From contig JAQFVV010007278.1 of the NCBI GenBank assembly GCA_028023455.1, forward strand, positions 51,649 through 115,648: DNA of 64,000 nucleotides, in the 5' to 3' direction. Below the pieces are notes generated by a model. It did no database searches, had not been told where the DNA came from, and saw nothing but the letters and a program-made list of their open reading frames with translations. Source of the stretch: Epiperipatus broadwayi. Its lineage: Eukaryota > Onychophora > Udeonychophora > Euonychophora > Peripatidae. Shown one piece after another: positions 51,501 through 60,540 of this stretch (position 1 is the stretch's first letter; each line of letters opens with the position of its first letter). The translations under genes and the position numbers were made by a program.

Positions 51501-53367
51501 AATAATGAATTAACTAACTCTCCAAATTTTCAGGGCTATTTATACGTTGCTCCATTTCCCACGAAACATGTTCCTTGTTGTCCAATTTCTACACCTTAGG
51601 CAGGGCGAATATTAATCTCCCGCTCAATCTAATCTAGGAATTCTACCCAGGGATTATTGAAATGAAAACAACTACACAAAAATCAAATCTCCACTCTTTA
51701 AAATAAAAGCCACAGGAATGTAATTAGTTAGGTTGCTTGTTTTTTTATTAATTGATTTAAAGTAAAAACAAGTGGTATATGAAAACTATTTTATAATAAA
51801 TCGATAAACATTGAAATGAAGCATTTTACATATAAATGCTTGTGTATTTTGATACACATATTCTTATTTAAATAATGATAAAATTTAAACATTAAACATT
51901 TAATGAAAATTAAAAGCTTAATAAATATTTTTGGTAATAACACCATTGAAACAGATTTCAATTCGGTTCAATATATATTAATAAGTGAAATTTATATTCA
52001 CAAATTGTATTATCAAAAGTTTTATTATTTATATAACTTAATCTTTTTAAACAATATATATTATCTATTATCTATTTTATTAACTTACAATATTTTACCA
52101 GTCAATTATTCACTTATCTCTTTATTTATTTTCATTTTCACTTTATATGGTAATTCTTGTGCAGACCTAAACAACGATTTATATATTTGCAGTATATAAT
52201 ATACTTTTATTTATTTATTTTTTTTAAATTTAAATATTTGGAAAATATAAATATTGATTTGTATTTATATTAGTGTATACTTGTTAAGCACAAATATGTC
52301 CTTATATATATTTAATATATATACTTATTGCAAGTATATATGTATATTTTTTTTTGTATTTGGGTTTGTATTTGAAAACTATTTAAAACACTGATACTAC
52401 ATAAAATCAAATCATAATATAGAAATAAAGGAAGTACTATTTGTTTTATAAGTAATGCCTTTGTGATTTATTTGGAAGAGTATTAGTATTTTATTCTTAT
52501 TTTTCTTTAACTGCCAAAGTCATTATGAAATTAATTGAATTCACAATTTCATGGAGAATAACTTCGTATTTCACTTATTTAGTTTTTAGATCACTTACAC
52601 ACATTAATGATCATTGATATGTTTAGATATATATAATTCTATTTATTGGATGTGTATATTAGTTTCAATAGAATTCCCTTTGTTTCTGATATATATTTTG
52701 TTAATTAGTCATATCAATCCTAAGAATAAATTATAATAATAGGTCTCATTGTTGCTCTGTATGATTTTGGATTTATTTCATGTATAGCTAGTTGGAAGGG
52801 CATATAAACAATTTATTTAAATATAATTGGGATAATTTTATCTTTCTTCATTTAAATTATACAATCTATTATATTTGGCTTTCTCAACAATTGGATTCAT
52901 TTAGATTGTTAAGATCTTTCTTTATGTGTAAGATGTGCTATGTTTCTATTATTTAAATTGGATGATAAATACGTTCTACTACATTTGGCACCATCAACAT
53001 GCAGACATGATTAATTAAGGACTGTTGCTAGTCATTTCATTATATTTGATGCCTAAAATGTGAGATTTAATTCATTGTGATTTGTTTATGAGGATATAGC
53101 AATCGTGATTCTACTACATTTGGCTTTCCCAATGATTGGGCCATTTCAATTGTGGATAGGCATTCCATTACATTGTGGAACCAACATTTGAGGCCTTCTT
53201 TCTTCATATGTGTATTTTTGTTTGAGATCATTTAGATTACACATATTCCATTACATTTGTCATCCAAAATTTGGAGCATTATTTTCTTTTCATATATTGA
53301 TGTTCCATTACATTTAATGCCACAACGTGGTCAGCATAATATGTTTGTATACATACATTCCATTACA
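48504..53367 (+). repeat. 5' LTR, split by a younger solo LTR
   Basis: 48513-49819 matches 57060-58320, and 51971-52900 matches 58386-59330, leaving 49820-51970 as an insertion. The first bases TTTAAAATATCGATAAA correspond to TGTAAAAGATCGATAAA of the 3' LTR, so the start has decayed. The right edge is uncertain because it runs into the CATTACATTTGG array. Open frames inside are shared with the 3' LTR and are not genes. Confidence 0.7.
49820..51970. mobile_element. Solo LTR nested in the 5' LTR, about 2.15 kb
   Basis: Starts TGTGCCAGAC and ends TTCGGTTCA; (TA)n lies on both sides. The 3' LTR is uninterrupted at the equivalent position, which gives the exact empty site. The sequence is GC-richer than the host LTR and has no coding frame of interest. 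ATTTATACGTTGCTCC near 51540 could be a promoter region. The CTAGACTCAGGGAG block links it to the solo LTR at 22483-24645. Confidence 0.75.
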
Positions 53368-53390
53368 TTTGGCACAACAACTAGGGCTTG
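52865..53390 (+). repeat. Array of LTR-end/PBS-like motifs (5' side)
   Basis: About eight degenerate copies of TTCCATTACATTTGGC, at roughly 52868, 52975, 53036, 53110, 53161, 53246, 53302 and 53358. Several are followed by CC(A)CAAC.T.GGGCTT. The 3' LTR has fewer units in the matching position, so the array has expanded or contracted. Confidence 0.7.
53370..53390 (+). promoter_or_regulatory. Candidate tRNA-Lys-type primer binding site
   Basis: TGGCACAACAACTAGGGCTT lies two bases after a TTACA LTR-like end. It resembles the known Lys-type PBS TGGCGCCCAACGTGGGGC. A second close match, GCACCAAACTTAGGGGCTC, lies at about 54238-54256, so the functional site is uncertain. Confidence 0.45.
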
Positions 53391-54032
53391 AAATAAGCTA
53401 ATTAGGGCTTGAAATACACCACATACCTGAGAGATGTATAGTTTAAAAAAAGAGAAACATTTTTGTGTATGTAATTTTTTTTATATATATAGAAAATATT
53501 TTGGCCTTATGTTTAGATGGTGATGGTTACTGTTATTGCATTTTTTTATGATGAGAGATAAATACAGACATGATACAGCTTAGTTTCAATTTAAAAATTA
53601 TATTGATCGTGTTAAATTATAGAGTAATAATTTTGTCCATATTTGGAAAATTTGTGTTGTAGAAAATCTATAATTTTGAAGGTTGGATTGGATATTTGAT
53701 TGTTGGAGTTTGTTTGGTTTTGTTGCAAGTATTGATGTTGGATGGGGAATTTTTGTCATTGTCTTGAGGGTGTGATGTATTCATGTCACTTGTGACTTAT
53801 TGATCTCATTCACTGCTCCAACCCAAATTGTGATGTTAGTTATTATTTATCATGAAGCATTTAACAGTAGTCCTGCCATGATTTTACCTCTAAGACTCCA
53901 GAGAGAGTAAGGTATAGTTCTTTTTGATATATGTATAATATTTGCCTCTAAGACTCACAAAGATGAGCAAGGCCATATTTTATAAATAATAGCCTCTAAG
54001 ACTTAGATGTAAGCAGGGCAATGCAATAATGT
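53391..54032 (+). repeat. Leader region with three CCTCTAAGACT repeats
   Basis: CCTCTAAGACT occurs at about 53888, 53944 and 53992, each followed by a GA.(G)AGCA.GG-like segment, at spacings of about 56 and 48 bp. The remainder is AT-rich leader of the retroelement with no other feature. Confidence 0.55.
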
Positions 54033-54230
54033 TTGCAGAAAACTATTATGGGTTCTAGTAGTTTAGAAAGACTGAAATGTGATGATCATCTGAGTGTTCA
54101 TGGAACATTGTATGCTTTAAGAGCAATGACTGAATTCTTTTATCAATCTCAAAATTGTGAAATGCTAATCATTTTTTTGGCTGTCAGTATCTATCAGATC
54201 TTTAGAGGAATGGATGAGTATATAACCTAA
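54033..54230 (+). CDS. Small open frame, unknown
   Basis: 65 codons in the leader between the PBS region and the main ORF: GSSSLERLKCDDHLSVHGTL, then ALRAMTEFFYQSQNCEMLII. Composition is mixed and plausible for protein, with a hydrophobic segment near residues 43-55 (MLIIFLAVSIYQI). No homology recognised. It could be an upstream ORF or a remnant exon. Confidence 0.2.
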   Translation: MQKTIMGSSSLERLKCDDHLSVHGTLYALRAMTEFFYQSQNCEMLIIFLAVSIYQIFRGMDEYIT

Positions 54231-55015
54231 ATATATAGCACCAAACTTAGGGGCTCAGTTAATTGATTATTGTTGGTGACAAATAATCTATTACATTGGT
54301 TATCAACTAAGGCTTGAAAAACAAACATATCAATGTTTTATTTTCTATTATAGGTGATTTTTAAACATGAAGTTCAATTAGTGAATGTTTGTTGATGACA
54401 AATTGCACTATTACAATTTTAGTAAAATCAGGTTTCAGGTTCAAAAGTAAATAATTAGTGAAGTTGATTTTTTTTATGTGTCTGAAATGGTATTAAATTT
54501 TAAGGTCCAGAAAATTTATAGGCATCAATTTAATCGTTTTATATTTAACTATCATTATCTTGAATGAGAAAGTTGTCTCACTATATTATCGAGTTAGTTA
54601 GTTTGAACTCATGAGAACATTTTATTATATTTTAAATATTTCAAAGTTATATTGAATTTGATATGAAATTTCCACATTTCAATATTGTATAAGTGTAGAA
54701 TCCTTGTTATCATTACACTTAAATAAATGGTAGTTAGTGATCTCAGTTGTTACTCTCTAAATAAATTTTTTTAGAGAAATTTCTTGATGTTATGGTGATA
54801 GATGAGATTTTTTTATATATATAAACCAAGAAGTTCATGAGTTCAAACAACTGAAATTTAGATTGTTGGATAGCTACTGTGTATAATAAAATTAAAAGGC
54901 TTGTATTTTGCTTATTTGAGTAATTGCTTGTTGAGATAATGATTGGAGATGGTGAGCCCTTGATCTGTGGTAATTACTGCATAGAAAATATATATATATA
55001 TATATATATATACTA

Positions 55016-55053
<38 letters not shown>

Positions 55054-55093
55054 TTTTTTTGTATGAGTATATAATATTGCAGTACTAATAATA
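54231..55093 (+). other. Leader with a second PBS-like motif and (TA)n
   Basis: GCACCAAACTTAGGGGCTC near 54238 is the best Lys-PBS match. Two (TA)n blocks occur at 54989-55012 and 55020-55050. A TTTTTTTGTATGAG...ATTGCAG segment just before the ATG at 55094 could act as a splice acceptor. Confidence 0.45.
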
Positions 55094-56425
55094 ATGGATA
55101 ATAGTAATGAAATGCCAGTTAGTGGTGATTTTGATTTAAGAGATTTTATGGAAAAATTTAGAGCAGAATTAAAAGAAGATCTTATAGCTGAGATGAAAAC
55201 CAACTTAAAAACAAACTCTGATGAACTTAGAGCTGAGATAAAAACAAATTCTGAGAAACTAGAGTCTAGATTAAATACCAATTATGATGAACTTTCCTCT
55301 AGATTAAAGACAAATTCTGATGAACTTTCCCAGAAACTAGAGACTAGTTTAAAAACCAACTCTGATAAACTTAGAGCTGAGATGAAAACCAACTCTGATG
55401 AACTTTTTAGGAGATTAAATGTTGAATTAAAAGTGCTGATAGATGATAGCGTTAGGAGATTAGAGATAAAATTTGAGGAAAAAATGAAAAAATATAGAGA
55501 AGAGACAATGGTTGAAGCTAATTCTTTGAAAGCAAAATTTGAAGAAATAAGTAGTGAAATGAGGGAAGAAAATCAAGGAATTATAGCCAGATTTGAAGAG
55601 TCTAAGAAAGAGCATGGGGAATTTGAAAAAAGGATTATTAATGATAGCAAAGTATTGTGGGATATATTCCAAGCATTGAAAATTGATAATGAATCTTCAT
55701 TTCAAAATATTCATACAATTATCTCAGCTGAAGTTAAGGTTGCTGTTGGATTACAACAAGAGGAGCAGTTGATTGATGTTAATAAATTACAGGATATAAA
55801 TGAACGGATTAATGTAGTAAGTGATGTTACTTCTAATCGTATTCAGGAAATAGATGTTAAACTGGATCAAATTCAAGGAAAATTAAGATGCCTTTCAGAA
55901 TATATGAATAATAGTGGAATTGAAGCCTGTAAAAATTATGAAATAGAGGTACAAAAAGATGTTTCAGAGATAGGTGTAAAAGTTGAGCAAATAAAAACCA
56001 TTATGTTAGAGAATTGTGAATGTATATCAAATTTACAAAAACAAGGGAAAGAACATGAAGTAGAGATAGGCCAAAATAAAATTAGAATGGAATTTCTTAG
56101 AGAAATCTTTAATAATAATATAAATATGAGAAAAATTAAAGTGAAATTTAAAGGGATAAGTAAGGAAGAGATTAAGATAGATTATCTTAAAAGGAGTATA
56201 GATTTTGTAAGAGAAATTGGCAAAGCCAAAATTAAACTTAAAATAATATGTGATGATGTGATTAGTAAAGATTTTCTTCGAGAAAATATAGCTAAAGAAA
56301 GAGATTTAAATAAACCTAAAGTCAAACTGAAAAGAATTAATATAGAACAGGATAATATTAACAGTGTAAAACAAAATGATTTTCAAGAATTCTTTAATTG
56401 TAGAAGTTGTATCACATCAATCTGA
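55094..56425 (+). CDS. Coiled-coil protein with 11-residue repeats (gag-position ORF)
   Basis: 443 residues from the ATG at 55094. Residues 14-36 are charged helix. Residues 39-104 hold six copies of K/N-TN-S/Y-D/E-E/K-L at spacing 11, 11, 11, 15, 11, a hendecad pattern typical of a left- or near-straight coiled coil. The DNA shows the matching 33-bp units. Residues 105-175 continue as charged coiled coil and about 176-330 as further heptad-like helices. The C-terminal part is Lys/Ile-rich. There is no zinc knuckle, protease or transmembrane segment. It sits where gag would lie and is the only long intact frame here. It may be structural (particle-forming) or a captured host coiled coil; neither is proven. 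Confidence 0.7.
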   Translation: MDNSNEMPVSGDFDLRDFMEKFRAELKEDLIAEMKTNLKTNSDELRAEIKTNSEKLESRLNTNYDELSSRLKTNSDELSQKLETSLKTNSDKLRAEMKTNSDELFRRLNVELKVLIDDSVRRLEIKFEEKMKKYREETMVEANSLKAKFEEISSEMREENQGIIARFEESKKEHGEFEKRIINDSKVLWDIFQALKIDNESSFQNIHTIISAEVKVAVGLQQEEQLIDVNKLQDINERINVVSDVTSNRIQEIDVKLDQIQGKLRCLSEYMNNSGIEACKNYEIEVQKDVSEIGVKVEQIKTIMLENCECISNLQKQGKEHEVEIGQNKIRMEFLREIFNNNINMRKIKVKFKGISKEEIKIDYLKRSIDFVREIGKAKIKLKIICDDVISKDFLRENIAKERDLNKPKVKLKRINIEQDNINSVKQNDFQEFFNCRSCITSI

Positions 56426-57003
56426 ATTGCGATTTTTAAAGAATTATTTAGAAAATTTGAATAAATACCATTCAAAATTGTCCAGAGTATTGTTTTCAAT
56501 TGAACATAGAACAAGTGAAATAAAACAAAGACTTACTCAAGTCGATGATGTTTATCAAGATAGTCAAATGAAACGTAATAGATTATCTGATAAAATAGCA
56601 ACTGTTATTGATAAAATTAAAAATTATGTTAGTGCTTATGATCAAGTTAGTATTTATGTAAAGGATATAGAGGTGGAATCTAAAGAGATCATAGCAAAAT
56701 TTTTAGATGCTGATCCCAAAATTATTCAAAAGCAATTGAATTATACCAAATCATTATACGGAAATCTTGTAAATCAAGGCAAACTTCTTCATAGAGTTCA
56801 ACAAACTATAAATTCTTTCCAAGAAGAATTAAAAGGCACTTTTGATTTTTTTTATTTAAAAAAAACTTGGACAAAGATCTAAATGATGTGAAAGATAGAT
56901 ATGAACAAATGAATATGGTTATTAGTAAGAAAAGTAATATTTTTCAAACCACATTAGTCCTCAGAAAGATTACAAATTTGAGAAGTTTTTTGATATCTCA
57001 TAA
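56376..57003 (+). CDS. Second coiled-coil ORF, frame-shifted twice
   Basis: An ORF of 168 residues (56376-56882) in the +1 frame relative to the preceding one, overlapping it by 50 bp. A further 40 or so codons to 57003 are reached by a -1 shift at TTTAAAAAAAAC (56855-56866). The helical text includes YLENLNKYHSKLSRVLFSIE, VESKEIIAKFLDADPKIIQK and, after the shift, DVKDRYEQMNMVISKKS. Its Trp-poor, heptad pattern loosely recalls spectrin/plakin repeats, but this is a weak resemblance. The A8 run suits -1 slippage, yet a simple indel in a decaying copy explains it equally well. Confidence 0.5.
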
Positions 57004-57029
57004 TTAATTAGTTATTTGCAAAGATATTT

Positions 57030-57051
57030 TTTTAGGTGGATTAGGGGGTAT
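57030..57051 (+). promoter_or_regulatory. Polypurine-tract-like sequence before the 3' LTR
   Basis: AGGTGGATTAGGGGGTAT ends directly before TGTAAAAG, the first bases of the 3' LTR. Position and purine content fit a plus-strand primer site. The tract is interrupted by three T residues. Confidence 0.5.
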
Positions 57052-58317
57052 TGTAAAAGATCGATAAATCTACCTATAGTTTAAAAAAATCATTTGTTGT
57101 TATTAAAAAAAAATCTCTTTGATTTGATGTTTATATATAGAATATTATTATTGTTTATGGTTATTACTTATAGTTGTTTGGATTTATTATTTTATTTATT
57201 TGTTGAGGTACATCACTGTGAATATTTAATTGTTATTATTCTTAATGGTGAGATTTTTAATGGTAATAGTGACATGTTTTAATTATTATAAATAAATAGA
57301 GACATATAAATTGTTGATTATAAAAAAGATTATTTTATTTGTAGTGATTATTAAAAAAATGCAATGTTATTATTTATGTATATATATATATTTTTAAAGC
57401 TGTCAAATAAATTTTCGATTTAATATTTTTTATATGATTGGTATTTTTATGTTTTTTGAATGTTAATTGTTTAAAAGAAAACATATGTAATGATGGTTTT
57501 CAAAAACTGTGCATTCTGTGGCTTGTGAAAAACAACAACAGTGGCAACAAAAGAAGCCATCATTATTGAGATAGTTATTGAAAAAACTGAAGGATAAAAT
57601 TAGTTGTATTTTGTTTCTTTGGAATTACCATTCTTGAGAATAATTAAATAAGATAAATTATTGTAGTAAACACATAATACCATGACCGGCTAATATATAT
57701 ATATATATATTGCAGCCAGGGTGTTGTGCCATTCCTTTTCTTTTATCCCAAGTTAGTTTAAAAAGAAAAACTAGGCAAATTTCAACACATGAATTTCACC
57801 GTGTCTGAAGCCGAAATTTGATATAGCTATCTGGAATTTATAATGGTAAATCTAATAACAATCTGGAAGTAACTAAAATTAGTTAATATATTGGATTCAA
57901 CATGTCAATTATTATTTGTTTTTCAAGGAGAGAAATCTTTAAAAAAAATGAAATATATATATATGCTTGGAAACTGATAATTTTCTCTAACATGCTATTT
58001 CTTCAATTTAACTTTGGCTAGAATGCATTCTAATATTAAAGAAATATAAAGGAATAAAAAACAATAGAACAAGTTGACTTTTGAAAAGAAAAAAGGAACA
58101 AGTTAAATTTTAAAAAAAAGGTAGTAAATAATTTTATTAATATAAATGATATATATTTTTTTTGAGATCGATATTCTTTTTTTTTTACTTTTATTTTTAA
58201 TTAGAAAGCATCTTGTTTTCTAAAAAAAAAAAAAACATTTAACAAATGTCAAAATTAACACTTAAATAATTTTAAATTTTAAAATATGGCGTATAAGTTT
58301 GGGTTGCATATGAGTTG

Positions 58318-58319
<2 letters not shown>

Positions 58320-58387
<68 letters not shown>
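58320..58387. repeat. (TA)n tract, about 33 units
   Basis: In the 5' LTR the same place holds a shorter tract, into which the solo LTR at 49820 inserted. Confidence 0.95.
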
Positions 58388-58390
<3 letters not shown>

Positions 58391-59282
58391 TAAGTGAAAT
58401 TTATATTCACAAATTTTATTATCAAAAGTTTTATTATTTATATAACTTAATTTTTTTTAAACAATATTTATTATCTATTATCTATTTTATTAACTTACAA
58501 TATTTTACCAGTCAATTATTCACTTATCTATTTATTTATTTTCATTTTCAATTTATATGGTAATTCTTGTGCAGACCTAAACAACGATTCATATATTTGC
58601 AGTATATAATATACTTTTATTTATTTATTTATTTTTAAATTTTAAATATTTGGAAAATATAAATATTGATTTGTATTTATATTTGTGTATACTTGTTAAG
58701 CACAAATATGTCTTTATATATATTTAATATATATACTTATTGCAAGTATATATGTATATATTTTTTTGTATTTGGGTTTGTATTTGAAAACTATTTAAAA
58801 CACTGATACTACCTAAAATCAAATCATAATATAGAAATAAAGGAAGTACTATTTGTTTTATAAGTAATGCCTTTGTAATTTATTTGGAAGAGTATTAATA
58901 TTTTATTTTTATTTTTTTTTTAGTGCCAAAATCATTATGAAATTAATTGAATTCACAATTTCATGGAGAATAATTTCGTATTTCACTTATTATTTAGTCT
59001 TTAGGTCACTTACACACATTAATGTTCATTGATATGTTTAGATATATATAAGTTTACTTATTGGATGCATATATTAGTTTTAATAGAATTCCATTTGTTT
59101 CTGATATATATTTTGTTAGTTAGTCATATCAATCCTAAGAATAAATTATAATAATAAGTCTCATTGTTGCTCTGTATGATTTTGGATTTATTTCATGTAT
59201 AGCTAGTTGGAAGGGCATATAAACAATTTATTTAAATATAATTGGGATAATTTTATCTTTCTTCATTTAAATTATACAATCT

Positions 59283-59743
59283 TATTATATTTGGCATTCT
59301 CAACAATTGGATTTATTTAGATTATATATATATTCCATTACATTTATCATCCAACGTTTGAAGCATTATTTTCTTTTTCATATATTGATGTTCCATTACA
59401 TTTGAGATATAATATGGTTCTATATGTATATTGTCCATTACATTTGGCACCATAAACTGTTGGTCCCAGTTAACTGATGATTGGTATAATGGAGTAAAAG
59501 TATGTTCCATTACATTTGGACGCCATAACGTAGTCAGCATAATATGTTTGTTTAATTATTCATTACATTTGGTGTATCAAAGTTAGGGGCTTGGTTAACT
59601 AATAATTATTGTTACAAAAATTCATATGTTTATTTTCATTTGAGATCATATATAAAGATACATTCCATTATATTTGGCTTTCCCAATGTTTGGGGCCTTC
59701 TTTCTTCAATTTAAATGGAATGCAGCAAGTACGTTCCATTACA
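59283..59743 (+). repeat. Array of LTR-end/PBS-like motifs (3' side)
   Basis: About seven copies of (T)TCCATTACATTTGG, at roughly 59283, 59332, 59391, 59433, 59504, 59560 and 59662. They include CATTTGGCACCATAAACTG and AAAGTTAGGGGCTTGG, and the array ends with the terminal TTCCATTACA. A minus-strand open frame through it (59322-59540) is an artefact of the repeat. Confidence 0.7.
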
Positions 59744-60119
59744 ATATATATATAATCAAAATATTCTGGAATAAATACTAAAAAATTTAAAGTGCCTATA
59801 TAAATTAAAAATAAAATCTTCACTATAGCTAGCTTAAGGCATTTTATGACATCTTAAGTAACAATCAACCATTAAAATTTAAATCTTATTAAAATTATAT
59901 AACATTAACATTCCAATGAGAATGGACAACTTTTTACAAATTATGAATACTCACACAATTATATTGTTTATTCAACATGTTGTCTGTAATTTATATAAAA
60001 TATGATCCTTTAACTTTTCCTTTCTCTCAGTGCCTTTTCCACATTCCAAAAAAAAACACTATCAAAGCAGGAATCTCTACCAATCACTGCATGTTCTAAG
60101 CACATTATCTAAATTTAGA
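59744..60119. other. AT-rich spacer, no gene seen
   Basis: Starts with (TA)n. No supported feature. Confidence 0.45.
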
Positions 60120-60343
60120 AAAATGGGTGAAGAATAACAGGGATGATGAAACTTAGATAGCATTTCCTGGTAAAAATGATATTATGTGTAAGAGGATTGT
60201 TTCATTAGTGTCTGATAATTTTAATGATGCATTTAAGGTTTGTACACATACTGGAAAATTAATTATTAATTGAAAAGATTATATTGATAAAATCAATTAA
60301 TGTAATTTTATTTATTAAGTGGTATGTCATTGTGGCTATATTT

Positions 60344-60384
<41 letters not shown>

Positions 60385-60540
60385 AATATGCATTAAAAGA
60401 ATTAGGAAGCATGCATTATTATATAATAAGTTGGATCATTCTGTGGATCGATACAAATCTGTTTTTGCAGAGCATGCAGTCATTTGTATTGGAGATTTCT
60501 GCTTTGCAGTGTTTTTGTTTTACCTGTGGAAAATAACTTG
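60120..60540 (+). pseudogene. PLE GIY-YIG relic split by an (AG)n run
   Basis: With frame changes the plus strand gives FNDAFKVCTHTGKLII (linker-like), CHCGYIYI (the C.CG.VYIG motif with the final Gly replaced by the repeat), then after the (AG)n run LLYNKLDHS and KSVFAEHAV, matching the SA.AEH...GH segment of PLE endonucleases. Several stops and the (AG)n at the heart of the catalytic motif make it dead. The assignment depends on three ordered motifs and is moderate. Confidence 0.5.
60349..60382. repeat. (AG)n microsatellite
   Basis: About 16 uninterrupted dinucleotides inside the PLE relic, directly after the YIYI codons. Confidence 0.95.

Larger units (their letters stand above)
48504..59743 (+). 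mobile_element. Large LTR retroelement without recognisable pol
   Basis: Direct repeats 48504-about 53367 (interrupted) and 57052-59743 flank an internal region with PBS-like motifs, coiled-coil ORFs and a polypurine-like tract directly before the 3' repeat. The 3' repeat begins TGTAA and ends TTACA. No protease, reverse transcriptase, RNase H or integrase motif is visible between the repeats, so the element would depend on proteins supplied in trans. Orientation follows from the PBS and PPT positions and the ORF strand. LTR divergence is a few percent by eye. Confidence 0.65.
57052..59743 (+). repeat. 3' LTR, about 2.7 kb
   Basis: Uninterrupted copy beginning TGTAAAAGATCG and ending GTTCCATTACA, followed by (AT)n. 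Compared with the 5' LTR it lacks the 2.15-kb insertion and has a longer (TA)n (58320-58387). It differs in the number and order of CATTACATTTGG units. Other differences are scattered substitutions and small indels. Confidence 0.75.

Noticed and set aside
52865-53390. CRISPR array
   Set aside because: Repeats are degenerate, unevenly spaced and match an LTR end plus primer site; the rest of the window is animal-like.
56376-57003. Captured spectrin/plakin gene fragment
   Set aside because: Only a loose helical resemblance; no diagnostic Trp positions or repeat boundaries could be fixed, so it is kept as a coiled coil of unknown origin.
59322-59540. Minus-strand frame with repeated NVMEH blocks
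   Set aside because: Produced by reading the CATTACATTTGG array backwards.
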